Source: Fictibacillus solisalsi
GTDB taxonomy: Bacteria > Bacillota > Bacilli > Bacillales > Fictibacillaceae
NCBI RefSeq assembly: GCF_900103485.1
Contig: NZ_FNHW01000001.1
Coordinates: forward strand, 221,418-285,417
Length of the DNA: 64,000 bases
Direction of reading: 5' to 3'
Each line of letters starts with the position of its first letter. Position 1 is the stretch's first letter. Shown one piece after another: positions 41,099 through 48,865 of this stretch. The position numbers and the translations under genes were made by a program. The notes beneath the pieces were generated by a model. The model was given only the letters and a program-made list of their open reading frames with translations. It was not told the DNA's origin and did not search any database.

Positions 41099-42065
41099 GC
41101 TTTACATTCAAGAAGTGACCCGCCGGCTTCCGGAAAAAAGCAGAAAAGACATTGGGTTGGAACTTCAGTCAACCATCGAAGATATGCTGCCTGAGGATTG
41201 TACGGATGAGGATGTAAAAGTGGTATTGAAAAAGCTTGGAAATCCTGCTGTGTTGGCAAGCGGATACCGTGATCGTCCACAGTACCTCATCGGACCGGAA
41301 ATCTATGATATTTATATCTCTCTGTTAAAAATGGTGCTTCCTATAGCAATAACCATTTCCATTATCGCGCTGGTGGCAGAGACGGTAATGGGGTATTCGG
41401 GCAACGAATCGGTCATGCAAGCGATCCTTGCCGTAATCGGAGTGGGGATATGGGATGCCATCTCTATCGGTATGCAAGTGTTCTTCTGGATCACGCTCGT
41501 TTTTGCGGTCCTTGAACGTACCGATACGGCAATTGCCCAATATTCCATGACAACACGGCAGAAAGAATGGAAGCCGGAAGATTTAAAGGATATCCCATAT
41601 GTTCCGAAGAAAAAAGCCATCACCAAATGGGAGGTCTCGGGAAGTGTGGTATGGACAGCGATCTGGGGAAGCCTGTATTACTACGCCTCAAATTTGGTCG
41701 GTGTCTATAGAAGCGGGGATAATGGACTCGAACTGACGACTCCTATCTTTAACGAACAAGTTCTTCACTCCTTTTGGCCCCTGGTGGTTATTGCCATATT
41801 GCTGGAACTCCTTTTGGCGATCTCCAAATTCAGATCAGGAAAATGGACGATGCGATTGGCCGTTTTCAATCTGATTACCCAGCTCATCGCCTTTGTCATA
41901 TTAATCATCATCTTCACAAACAACGAAATTTTTGCTACCTCGTTCATGGATTTATTGTCCATGGGTTCTGCGGGGCAGAAGCAGTTAATCGGTGCCGTTA
42001 TTGCCATCTTCGGCCTATCAGCTGCGATCGATGCATTCAGCGGGTTCAGAAAAGCACGAATATAA
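41085..42065 (+). CDS. HAAS-domain membrane protein, PadR partner
   Basis: 326 residues. An N-terminal HAAS helical domain (1-70: LIELYIQEVTRRLPEKSRKDIGLELQSTIEDML and NPAVLASGYRDRPQYLIGPEIYDIY) precedes about six membrane helices. HAAS domains are found beside PadR regulators and are thought to sense or sequester; the mechanism is not known for this one. ATG 41085 starts inside the PadR gene with GAGAGGAAGAGG upstream, so translation is coupled. Ends at a terminator. Confidence 0.85.
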   Translation: MNLIELYIQEVTRRLPEKSRKDIGLELQSTIEDMLPEDCTDEDVKVVLKKLGNPAVLASGYRDRPQYLIGPEIYDIYISLLKMVLPIAITISIIALVAETVMGYSGNESVMQAILAVIGVGIWDAISIGMQVFFWITLVFAVLERTDTAIAQYSMTTRQKEWKPEDLKDIPYVPKKKAITKWEVSGSVVWTAIWGSLYYYASNLVGVYRSGDNGLELTTPIFNEQVLHSFWPLVVIAILLELLLAISKFRSGKWTMRLAVFNLITQLIAFVILIIIFTNNEIFATSFMDLLSMGSAGQKQLIGAVIAIFGLSAAIDAFSGFRKARI

Positions 42066-42071
42066 AATAAG

Positions 42072-42108
42072 AAAAAAGTCAGGAGCCTTTCAGTGCTTCT
42101 GACTTTTT
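42072..42108 (+). terminator. Terminator after the PadR-HAAS operon
   Basis: AAAAAGTCAG-G-AGC and GCT-T-CTGACTTTTT around a 9-nt loop. Confidence 0.88.
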
Positions 42109-42223
42109 GGGGTTCATCGTGTGTGGTTAAAAAGGTTGTAAATAAACTTTAACGCTTTTGTTTCGCGATTTATTTAAAGGGTATAAATACCATACATCAA
42201 GTGATGAAAGGGATTCTGTTTGC

Positions 42224-42349
42224 ATGTGGTTCTTGGGTATTTTACTCGTAATATTATCGATCTTCTTTGTTCTTTATGAGGAGTTGTTTTTAGCAGGGGC
42301 TTCTTTTTTATTTGGTTTATTTGAAATGGCGAAAAGTAAATTCAGATAA
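42224..42349 (+). CDS. Small hydrophobic protein (41 residues)
   Basis: MWFLGILLVILSIFFVLYEELFLAGASF then FEMAKSKFR: a possible two-helix hairpin with a basic end. ATG 42224 has AAAGGG about 9 nt upstream; an in-frame TTG at 42158 would give 63 residues but lacks a ribosome site. It lies 28 nt before the DUF2243 gene in the same direction. Coding status is likely but not certain; no family recognised. Confidence 0.45.
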   Translation: MWFLGILLVILSIFFVLYEELFLAGASFLFGLFEMAKSKFR

Positions 42350-42377
42350 ATATCTCTACAGGCAAGGAGAGGGTACC

Positions 42378-42866
42378 ATGGAAGGTGAACAATTTGTACA
42401 TAATCATTATTTAACGCGAAATGTATGGTCAGGCTTGTTTTTTGGCATTGGCCTGATTGCGTTTATTGACGAAGGGGTTTTTCATCAACTGTTACACTGG
42501 CATCATTTTTATGATAAATCCACCCTCGAAGTCGGCCTTGTCTCTGATGGTTTTTTTCATGCGTTCAGTTGGTTTGCGACCATTGCAGGGTTGTTTATGG
42601 TCGCCGATCTCCGCCGGTGCCAAGTGTGGATGGTCAAACGTTGGTGGGGAGGTGTCCTTTTAGGTGCCGGTCTTTTCCAGCTCTATGATGGTCTGATTCA
42701 GCATAAAATTTTTGGTCTGCACCAGATCCGTTATGTGGATAACGTCATCTATTATGATTGGGTGTGGAATGCGACAGCCATAATCATGACTGCAGTTGGA
42801 GGGCTGCTCCTGAAGGCCACCGGCAAAACGTCTCAGAATAAAAAGGTTAAGAAGCATGGAGAATGA
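42378..42866 (+). CDS. DUF2243 membrane protein
   Basis: 162 residues, four membrane helices. WSGLFFGIGLIAFIDEGVFHQLLHWHHFYD, with its run of His, and GAGLFQLYDGLIQHKIFGLHQIRY are the DUF2243 hallmarks. The conserved His may hold heme or copper. It overlaps ctaG by 11 nt, and DUF2243 genes commonly neighbour caa3 oxidase assembly CtaG genes, so a part in respiratory oxidase assembly or copper delivery is plausible but unproven. ATG 42378 has GGAGAGGG upstream; the longer frame from 42312 lacks support. Confidence 0.85.
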   Translation: MEGEQFVHNHYLTRNVWSGLFFGIGLIAFIDEGVFHQLLHWHHFYDKSTLEVGLVSDGFFHAFSWFATIAGLFMVADLRRCQVWMVKRWWGGVLLGAGLFQLYDGLIQHKIFGLHQIRYVDNVIYYDWVWNATAIIMTAVGGLLLKATGKTSQNKKVKKHGE

Positions 42867-43653
42867 GCATATGTCTCTTTGGAATACAGGAGATACACTC
42901 ATTCTGTTAGTGGCAGGGATCATTTGGGCAGGCTACTTTATGGCCGGTATTGTATCGAACAGGCGCAGCCATCTGCAAAAATGGCCCCGTTACCGGTATT
43001 TGATTTGGACCGCTGGAATCCTTTGTGCCGGAGTAACGGTGGTCGGGCCTCTTCCGAAGTTTGCTCATCATGATTTCACCTTACATATGGCGGGGCACCT
43101 GCTTTGGGGCATGCTGGCACCACTGCTAATCGTGCTGGCTGCGCCAATCACCTTGATGCTGCGTACACTGCCGGTTTCTTTGGGCCGGCGTTTATCCCGG
43201 CTTTTGCAGCTTCCCTATTTTCATTGTGTTCTCCATCCTGTTATTGCTGCCCTTTTGAATGTCGGCGGACTTTGGCTTTTATATGCAACAGATTTATTTA
43301 TGTTAATGCATGAGAATGTTTGGATTAATTTTGTAATCCATTTTCATGTATTTTTGTCCGGTCTTGTTTTTACGATGTCCATCATTTACATTGAACCCTT
43401 TTCCCGCCGCTTCAGTTTTAAATACCGTACGATTGTTTTAGTGACAGCACTTGCAGGACATGGCATATTGTCCAAATATTTATATGCGCATCCACCTGCC
43501 GGGGTAGAGAAACCTGATGCGGAGACCGGCAGTATGCTGATGTACTATGGCGGGGATGTGATTGATGCACTGCTGATCATCGTATTTTGTTATCAGTGGT
43601 ATCAAGCAGCTCGTTCACGCGTATATGGACAAAAGGAGGCAAATACAACATGA
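42856..43653 (+). CDS. ctaG: Cytochrome c oxidase assembly factor CtaG (caa3 type)
   Basis: 265 residues with about seven membrane helices. FAHHDFTLHMAGHLLWGMLAPLLIVLAAPITL carries the conserved His-rich motif, with more His in VIHFHVFLSGLVF. Caa3_CtaG proteins are needed to form the active CuB-containing center of caa3 oxidase in B. subtilis. The main cta operon is not in the window, so this may be a second copy tied to DUF2243. Start ATG 42856 overlaps the upstream gene, and the stop overlaps the next ATG (ATGA). Confidence 0.87.
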   Translation: MENEHMSLWNTGDTLILLVAGIIWAGYFMAGIVSNRRSHLQKWPRYRYLIWTAGILCAGVTVVGPLPKFAHHDFTLHMAGHLLWGMLAPLLIVLAAPITLMLRTLPVSLGRRLSRLLQLPYFHCVLHPVIAALLNVGGLWLLYATDLFMLMHENVWINFVIHFHVFLSGLVFTMSIIYIEPFSRRFSFKYRTIVLVTALAGHGILSKYLYAHPPAGVEKPDAETGSMLMYYGGDVIDALLIIVFCYQWYQAARSRVYGQKEANTT

Positions 43654-44126
43654 CAGCCATTACTCACATTGGATTGGCGGTGCCGGATTTGGAAGGTGCC
43701 ATCAAATGGTATGAAGACGTATTGGGCTTTACGCTGATCGCGGGGCCCTACACGTTTGATGCAAAGACTGCAGGAGAGCTTAACATGACGAATGATTTAT
43801 TGGGTGCACATATCAAAAAAATGAAAAACGCCCATCTATTGTCGGAAAACCAAGTGGGCATTGAGCTGTTTGAATTTGTGGAGCCCAAAATGCAAAAAAC
43901 TAAAAATGGGGTTTACAGCGGTTTTTTTCATGTGTGCATCATAGCGGAAGATCTTGAACAAAAGGCGGAAGAGATAGTTGCCTCTGGAGGGAAGAGACGC
44001 AGTGACAGATGGAATACATGGAAAGGCAAACCGTACCACCTGATTTATTGTGAAGATCCTTATGGAAATATTATTGAATTGTACAGCCACAGTACGGCCG
44101 TAATGTATGCCAATAAAGACGAATAA
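43650..44126 (+). CDS. VOC-family (glyoxalase/dioxygenase fold) protein
   Basis: 158 residues with two beta-alpha-beta-beta-beta modules: AITHIGLAVPDLEGAIKWYEDVLGFTL at the start and GFFHVCIIAEDLEQKAEEIVASGGKRRS in the second half, then YHLIYCEDPYGNIIELYSHS. Metal ligand candidates are His in ITHIGLAV, Glu in VGIELFE, His in FFHVCI and Glu in IIELYSHS. Could be a lyase, isomerase or dioxygenase; the substrate is unknown. It is coupled to ctaG by a 4-nt overlap. Confidence 0.85.
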   Translation: MTAITHIGLAVPDLEGAIKWYEDVLGFTLIAGPYTFDAKTAGELNMTNDLLGAHIKKMKNAHLLSENQVGIELFEFVEPKMQKTKNGVYSGFFHVCIIAEDLEQKAEEIVASGGKRRSDRWNTWKGKPYHLIYCEDPYGNIIELYSHSTAVMYANKDE

Positions 44127-44129
44127 ATC

Positions 44130-44166
44130 CCAGCCCGCAACGTACGTAACGGGCCGGGCTTTTTTA
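44130..44166. terminator. Terminator between VOC gene and DUF3231 gene
   Basis: CAGCCCG, a 12-nt loop and CGGGC-C-GGGCTTTTTT. The T-run overlaps the stop codon of the convergent gene. Confidence 0.8.
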
Positions 44167-44682
44167 TGCGTGAATGGCTTCTGGTATTTCCATGTGAAGC
44201 GGTGGTGGGATCAACCATCCTTTTTCTTTCATGATACGAAGAAGGCGAACTCCATATTGGGCTTTTGCCATGTGAAACTGGCCGAACATGGCTCCGATAT
44301 CTTCACGAATGGATTGTCCCATAATCTGGCTGCATGCAACAAGTCCGGCTGCGCCATCCTTGGCAACAGATGCTGCGATTTCTGCGTCATTAAATCGGGC
44401 ACCGGCAGGAATGCTTTCCAAGGATGCAGTTGGACGTTCAGGGGGGGCTGGAGGTAGGGCAATACCGTTAGCTTTTAAGATTTTTTCCACCTGTTCAATT
44501 TCTTGTTTCATGGCTTGAACAGAATCTTCCAGAAATTTTTTTAAGTCGCTGTCACCCGTATGGTTGATCAGTGTTTCATATCCCGCGACATATCCCTTAT
44601 TTCCTGCAAGATAAGTCCATAATGCGAAAACTTCTCCGTAATGCATTGGTTCGTTTTGTGGATTTCCGCTTAAAATTCCCAT
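44164..44682 (-). CDS. DUF3231-family four-helix protein
   Basis: 172 residues, a ferritin-like helical bundle: MHYGEVFALWTYLAGNKGYVAGYETLINHTGDSDLKKFLEDSV and EIEQVEKILKANGIALPPAPPERP are standard DUF3231 pieces, with IAASVAKDGAAGLVACSQIMGQSIREDIGAMF in the second half. Some members are spore-associated or CotF-like; the function here is unknown. ATG 44682 follows GGGGAGGAC; the longer frame from 44721 adds 13 residues without a site. Monocistronic. Confidence 0.85.
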   Translation of the reverse strand: MGILSGNPQNEPMHYGEVFALWTYLAGNKGYVAGYETLINHTGDSDLKKFLEDSVQAMKQEIEQVEKILKANGIALPPAPPERPTASLESIPAGARFNDAEIAASVAKDGAAGLVACSQIMGQSIREDIGAMFGQFHMAKAQYGVRLLRIMKEKGWLIPPPLHMEIPEAIHA

Positions 44683-44893
44683 GATTGTCCTCCCCATAGA
44701 GATCAAATTGGTTGCACGCAATGTGGACCACCCTTTCTGTTTCGTCGTTTGGCCACATTCTTTAGATTGTCTAACTGCGGGGAAACTATCCGCAGAATCC
44801 CTTCTAAATAAAAGGTAAATTTTATGCCGCTGGCTGCCGCATAAGAATTCTTTCTCAGGAAAAATTAAGGCGTATGGAAGGAGGGAAAATCAC

Positions 44894-45217
44894 ATGTCAA
44901 AGGTAACAGCATTGGTGTGTATGCTTATGGTATCCCTATTCATGTTCAGCATGCCGGCGTTTGCCGACCGTGGAAGTAACATGGTGGACCGGGGAGACCG
45001 GATCACTACGGACCGTGGAACGGACTTGAATGATATGAACAATAATAATGGCAACCTCAACTATAATGATACGAATTATAACGACCGCGGCCCTGCGACA
45101 CGCAACGTGTCCACCGCAAATAACAACGATAATGACACGAACTGGGAATGGCTCGGTCTTTTAGGGCTGGTTGGCCTTTTCGGCCTTAAGCGCCGGGACA
45201 GGGAAGAAGTCCGTTAA
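44894..45217 (+). CDS. Secreted WGxxGxxG-CTERM-like protein
   Basis: 107 residues: a signal peptide (about 1-24, ending MPAFA), a low-complexity Asn/Asp/Arg/Thr middle (DRGSNMVDRGDR, then Asn-rich), and a C-terminus WEWLGLLGLVGLFGLKRRDRE. The end combines Trp-x-Gly-like repeats, a hydrophobic stretch and a basic tail, the layout of the WGxxGxxG-CTERM class, which are thought to be surface anchored or processed at this tail. Start ATG 44894 has GAAGGAGGG upstream. Flanked by a terminator shared with the MerR gene. Function unknown. Confidence 0.78.
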   Translation: MSKVTALVCMLMVSLFMFSMPAFADRGSNMVDRGDRITTDRGTDLNDMNNNNGNLNYNDTNYNDRGPATRNVSTANNNDNDTNWEWLGLLGLVGLFGLKRRDREEVR

Positions 45218-45219
45218 TT

Positions 45220-45258
45220 AAAAATCCCCTGCAGCCGTTTAGACTGCAAGGGATTTTT
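45220..45258. terminator. Bidirectional terminator between the secreted protein and MerR genes
   Basis: AAAAATCCC-C-TGCAG (45220-45234) and CTGCA-A-GGGATTTTT (45244-45258); abuts the MerR stop codon. Confidence 0.88.
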
Positions 45259-46017
45259 CTAATTGCTCGTATAAACATGAATCGCATCTCGTAAAAATTC
45301 AGCAGTTCCTGGCTGGCTCTTGTCATAATGCTGTTTGAAACGTTCATCGTCTACATACAGTTGTGCGAGTCCTCTATGAGCTTCCCTGCTGTAGCTGTCC
45401 CAATAAAAACAAAGCCATTGCTTGTGGAGTTCTGCTGCTTTTTGTGCGAGAACTCCAGCTGGATCACCTGTTTTGAAGGCCTCACCCAATGTTTCATAAA
45501 GTTCGTCACCCAGGCGGGTAAGTTCCTCATGTTCTTGTACCGTCATACTCTTTAGTTTATCGTTGGAGCGGTTAACCGCATCCTCTCCATATTTCTCCCG
45601 GATTTCTTTTCCGTACACTTTTTCGTTCTCCTCAATGAGCTTCTCATTGAAGCCTTCAAACTTCTCCTGATCGTTCATCGTTATTCCCCTTTCCTGTGCA
45701 GCAATGGACTTCTCTACATTGACAATGAGAAGGTCAAGCTGCTCCTTTTTGTTCAGGAGGTTCTCACGATGATCTTTTAATGCCTTTGTACTGTCAAAGT
45801 TTGGATCGTTCATAATATCACGAATCTTTTCCAGATGGAGTCCAAGTTCCCTGTAAAATAAGATTTGCTGGAGCCGGTTCACTTCTTGCTGGCCATAAAT
45901 ACGGTATCCGGATGAATTGATCCTTGCCGGCTTTAGGAGTCCAATTTCATCATAATACCTGAGGGTTCGTGTACTGATACCTGCGAGCTGCCCCAGTTTT
46001 TGAACAGTGTATTCCAT
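45259..46017 (-). CDS. MerR-family regulator with TipAS domain (Mta-like)
   Basis: 252 residues: MerR winged helix (1-70, YTVQKLGQLAGISTRTLRYYDEIGLLKPARINSSGYRIYG), a coiled-coil dimer helix (about 75-115) and a TipAS antibiotic-recognition domain (about 135-245, with EAFKTGDPAGVLAQKAAELHKQWLCFYW). Mta in B. subtilis activates multidrug pump genes; TipAS proteins bind thiopeptides. ATG 46017 follows AGGAGGTGATGAC; the extension to 46083 covers the promoter. Its own promoter (46040-46070) has the 19-bp spacer used by MerR activators, so autoactivation is likely. No pump gene is adjacent. Confidence 0.88.
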   Translation of the reverse strand: MEYTVQKLGQLAGISTRTLRYYDEIGLLKPARINSSGYRIYGQQEVNRLQQILFYRELGLHLEKIRDIMNDPNFDSTKALKDHRENLLNKKEQLDLLIVNVEKSIAAQERGITMNDQEKFEGFNEKLIEENEKVYGKEIREKYGEDAVNRSNDKLKSMTVQEHEELTRLGDELYETLGEAFKTGDPAGVLAQKAAELHKQWLCFYWDSYSREAHRGLAQLYVDDERFKQHYDKSQPGTAEFLRDAIHVYTSN

Positions 46018-46039
46018 GTCATCACCTCCTGACAGTTTA

Positions 46040-46070
46040 ACCTTACACTTTGACGCTGCGTAAAGGTCAA
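46040..46070 (-). promoter_or_regulatory. MerR-type promoter/operator with 19-bp spacer
   Basis: On the minus strand TTGACC (46070-46065), 19 bp, TAAGGT (46045-46040). The spacer is framed by a dyad, ACCTTTAC and GTAAGGT. Over-long spacing with a central dyad is the mark of MerR-activated promoters. Confidence 0.72.
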
Positions 46071-46126
46071 ACCCATTTTTCAAAAAATATTAATAATCCG
46101 CTCTTATCTGGATCGGGAATAGGATA

Positions 46127-47071
46127 TTACATGAGTTCACCGGTCATGATCGACATAAAATCATAATAGAAGGCTTCATAATTAAAATTAAAGGCGATTC
46201 TGTGTTTGCTTTCCCCATTATTAAGAGTAGCATACGGCCGGATATCGGCAATGGTCTGTCCCTTGGTAACGGTGCCATTGGGGCTTACATGAACTGGAAG
46301 CGATTGGTATGAAAACATCGAGGGATTAATGGTTGCCATCAGGGTAAGGGCATCATGTACCGGACTTCCCTTTATCGCGGGATTTCGTTTTTTATAAAAC
46401 TCATAGTAAAAGTCAAGAAGGGGCTTAATGATTTTTGCCTTGCCCTTGGATTGAATATAATCCACCATTTGAGGGGTTACAATCGCGCGTTCCGTAACAT
46501 TCAACGGGATGATGGTCAGGTTTCTGGCGTAACGGAATACGATATTGGCCGCGATCGGATCACCATGAATATTGGCTTCTGATACAGCAGTAACATTGCC
46601 TGGTACCCAAAACGCGCCGCCCATAACATATACTTCTTTCACTTTTTTCATCAGATCATTGAACAAGATATACATACTCGCAAGAGAGGTCAGCCTGCCA
46701 GTATTCACAATAACGAGTTCTCCTGCATACTCGTTGATTAAATTTACAACTTCATAGAAATTTTCGGTAAACCCGCCTTCTGGCAAGTCCGGTGGCTTGA
46801 TGTATCCAAGTCCGTACTGACCGTGAATCTCCGGGTAGAATACGGGGTCTTCGCCCGTCATCGGTTTCTCAGCTCCGAGGATCACTTTTGTCTGATTGGC
46901 TAAATTGAAAAGATTAATTAAATATGTAATATTGCGCAAGCCCATCTGCCGCGGGACATTTCCATAATCCACCACTCCAATCAGATCGACCTGCCTGCTC
47001 AAATATCCATAAATCAGAGCGATTGTATCATCAATTCCAACATCTGCGAAAAGCAGTACCTTCCTGGCCAT
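46127..47071 (-). CDS. Nucleoside hydrolase (IUNH family)
   Basis: 314 residues. The N-terminal Ca-binding motif appears as FADVGIDDTIAL (family form D-x-D-x-G-x-D-D), and EVYVMGGAFWVPGN and SPVHDALTLMATINP match the second metal and active-site His region of inosine-uridine-type ribohydrolases. It should cleave ribonucleosides to base and ribose in the cytosol; the base preference is not readable. The first Asp of the usual DTD is missing (ADVG), which is also seen in distant members. Monocistronic, start ATG 47071, AACAGGTGAT upstream. Confidence 0.83.
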   Translation of the reverse strand: MARKVLLFADVGIDDTIALIYGYLSRQVDLIGVVDYGNVPRQMGLRNITYLINLFNLANQTKVILGAEKPMTGEDPVFYPEIHGQYGLGYIKPPDLPEGGFTENFYEVVNLINEYAGELVIVNTGRLTSLASMYILFNDLMKKVKEVYVMGGAFWVPGNVTAVSEANIHGDPIAANIVFRYARNLTIIPLNVTERAIVTPQMVDYIQSKGKAKIIKPLLDFYYEFYKKRNPAIKGSPVHDALTLMATINPSMFSYQSLPVHVSPNGTVTKGQTIADIRPYATLNNGESKHRIAFNFNYEAFYYDFMSIMTGELM

Positions 47072-47246
47072 ATTATCACCTGTTTAAAGAATTTTTACAG
47101 CATATGATTCTTCGATATGTAAAAGAATGGGAACCGTAAGAAGTGTGTCTTTTGGCCTGTATAAGGAGCACACCCAAACGTACTGTTCGTTTCGGTTCAT
47201 ATTACAGCACCACTATGAAAATGATAGGAATGGTGAGTAAAAAACG

Positions 47247-47282
47247 AAAAAAGCACCGGCGCGGTCAGCCTGTGCTTTCCTA
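47247..47282 (-). terminator. Terminator of the FAD monooxygenase gene
   Basis: Minus-strand AAAGCAC-AG-GC, loop, GC-CG-GTGCTTTTTT, starting about 10 nt after the stop. Confidence 0.82.
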
Positions 47283-47291
47283 TTTCTTTCT

Positions 47292-48812
47292 TTAAAAAAG
47301 TGGAGAAAGGGTAAATTCTTTAAGATATTGATTCAGTGCTTTGAGATCTTGTGCGTTATCCGCAATGGCAACATAGCCGTCGGGCCTGACGAGATACGCT
47401 GCATTTCGTTTCAGGTCTGCCTCCTTCATGGATGCTTCCCATGGAAAGATATGAAGGGGGAGGCCGGCGCTTTCACAAAATCTCTTGTAATCCGGTTTTG
47501 CTTCTCCATACACGTGGACTTGCCAATCCATTGAACGAAGAGCATCGAAATTGTTTCCCTGGATGGTCCTGCACCAGGGCAAACGGTCTCCACCATGTAC
47601 TTTTCCAGCTTTGCCCTTGCTTAATGCGCTGTCTTGATATTCGATTCCGAGCTGGGAAACCATGCCGAAAAAGATTCTTCGCGTCATGCTGAAGCCAAAC
47701 AGAAGGGGAGCGGCGTACGGAATCAGGACAGTACGGGCCAATCTATTGGGAAAGTTCTTGCCCACCATAACCTGAAATGCGCGGTCCGTAGTGGAAATCA
47801 GCGTGCGGGCAAATGCAATCCTTTCCGTTTCATACGTATCCAGAATAGAAGGATCCGCTTTCTCCTGAAGCACCGCTGCAAGTTTCCAGGCCAAATTAAT
47901 AGCATCGGAAATTCCTGTATTCATACCTTGTCCGCCGGCGGGACTGTGAATGTGCCCGGCATCTCCGGCAATGAAGCAACGGCCTTTTCTGAAATGGTCA
48001 CTGACCCGATGATGCACGCGGTACGTCGAAAACCAGTTCACACCGGTCACCTGGATTCCAATTTGTTTCTCGGCGACAGGCTGGACATCCCGAAATTGAA
48101 GGGATTCCCGGTCCCTCAATTCCGGGGGCACGATGCCAATAAGCCGGATCATCCCCGTTGTCCTAACTGGCATGAAGATGCACAAGCCATTGTTGCTTAA
48201 ATGAACTTTTAACGCATGTTCTTTAGCATTTACATCAGCAGATTCCACATCGGCCACGTAAAAAAGTTCTTCATAGGTTCCGCCCGAGAAACCGAGTCCG
48301 AGTTCTTTTCGGACAGTGCTGTGCGCTCCGTCACATCCACAGAGATAAGCAAACTCCGCTTCTTCCTTCACTTCATTCTTGATTAAAACAGTCTTTACGC
48401 TTTTGCCTTCATCCGAAAAAGAATACAGCTCGGTGTTCCATTCGATTGTGATTCCCATTTCGTCCAGCTTCTTCACAAGGTATCTTTCATGAACATCCTG
48501 TGCCAGACAAAGAGCGAACGGGTAGGGGCCAATGTCCTTTTTCAGATCACTGAATTTCAACTGTGCTTTTTCTTTTAATCCTTCATGAAGCTGTACCGAA
48601 TCCAACGGAATTCCAAGGTCAACCACTTCATCTGAAATGCCAAGCTGCCGGTAGAACTCCAAAATACGGGAATGGACGACCAGAGCCCGGGAAGCTTCTC
48701 CGGGTCCGGAATGTTTTTCAACGATACGAAAAGGTATGCCAAAATGGGCGAGCTGCAGAGCAAGGACAAGGCCGGTTGGCCCTGCTCCGACAATAAGTAT
48801 TTTTGAATTCAT
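47292..48812 (-). CDS. FAD-dependent aromatic/phenol-type monooxygenase
   Basis: 506 residues of the class A flavoprotein hydroxylase family (PheA/MhpA/UbiH-like). GAGPTGLVLALQLAHFG (dinucleotide fold), CGCDGAHSTVRKELG (DG motif) and CFIAGDAGHIHSPAGGQGMNTGISDAINLAWKL (GD motif) are all present, with a C-terminal thioredoxin-like part (about 390-506). Enzymes like this hydroxylate aromatic rings with NAD(P)H and oxygen; rifampicin monooxygenase-like members inactivate drugs. Substrate unknown. ATG 48812 has GAGGGAGGGCG upstream. Located 53 nt downstream of the YhgE-type gene in the same direction, so probably in one transcript. Confidence 0.85.
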   Translation of the reverse strand: MNSKILIVGAGPTGLVLALQLAHFGIPFRIVEKHSGPGEASRALVVHSRILEFYRQLGISDEVVDLGIPLDSVQLHEGLKEKAQLKFSDLKKDIGPYPFALCLAQDVHERYLVKKLDEMGITIEWNTELYSFSDEGKSVKTVLIKNEVKEEAEFAYLCGCDGAHSTVRKELGLGFSGGTYEELFYVADVESADVNAKEHALKVHLSNNGLCIFMPVRTTGMIRLIGIVPPELRDRESLQFRDVQPVAEKQIGIQVTGVNWFSTYRVHHRVSDHFRKGRCFIAGDAGHIHSPAGGQGMNTGISDAINLAWKLAAVLQEKADPSILDTYETERIAFARTLISTTDRAFQVMVGKNFPNRLARTVLIPYAAPLLFGFSMTRRIFFGMVSQLGIEYQDSALSKGKAGKVHGGDRLPWCRTIQGNNFDALRSMDWQVHVYGEAKPDYKRFCESAGLPLHIFPWEASMKEADLKRNAAYLVRPDGYVAIADNAQDLKALNQYLKEFTLSPLF

Positions 48813-48865
48813 GATATCGCCCTCCCTCAATTTCTTTGATTCCTTTTTATGGTGATCTCCTCGTT

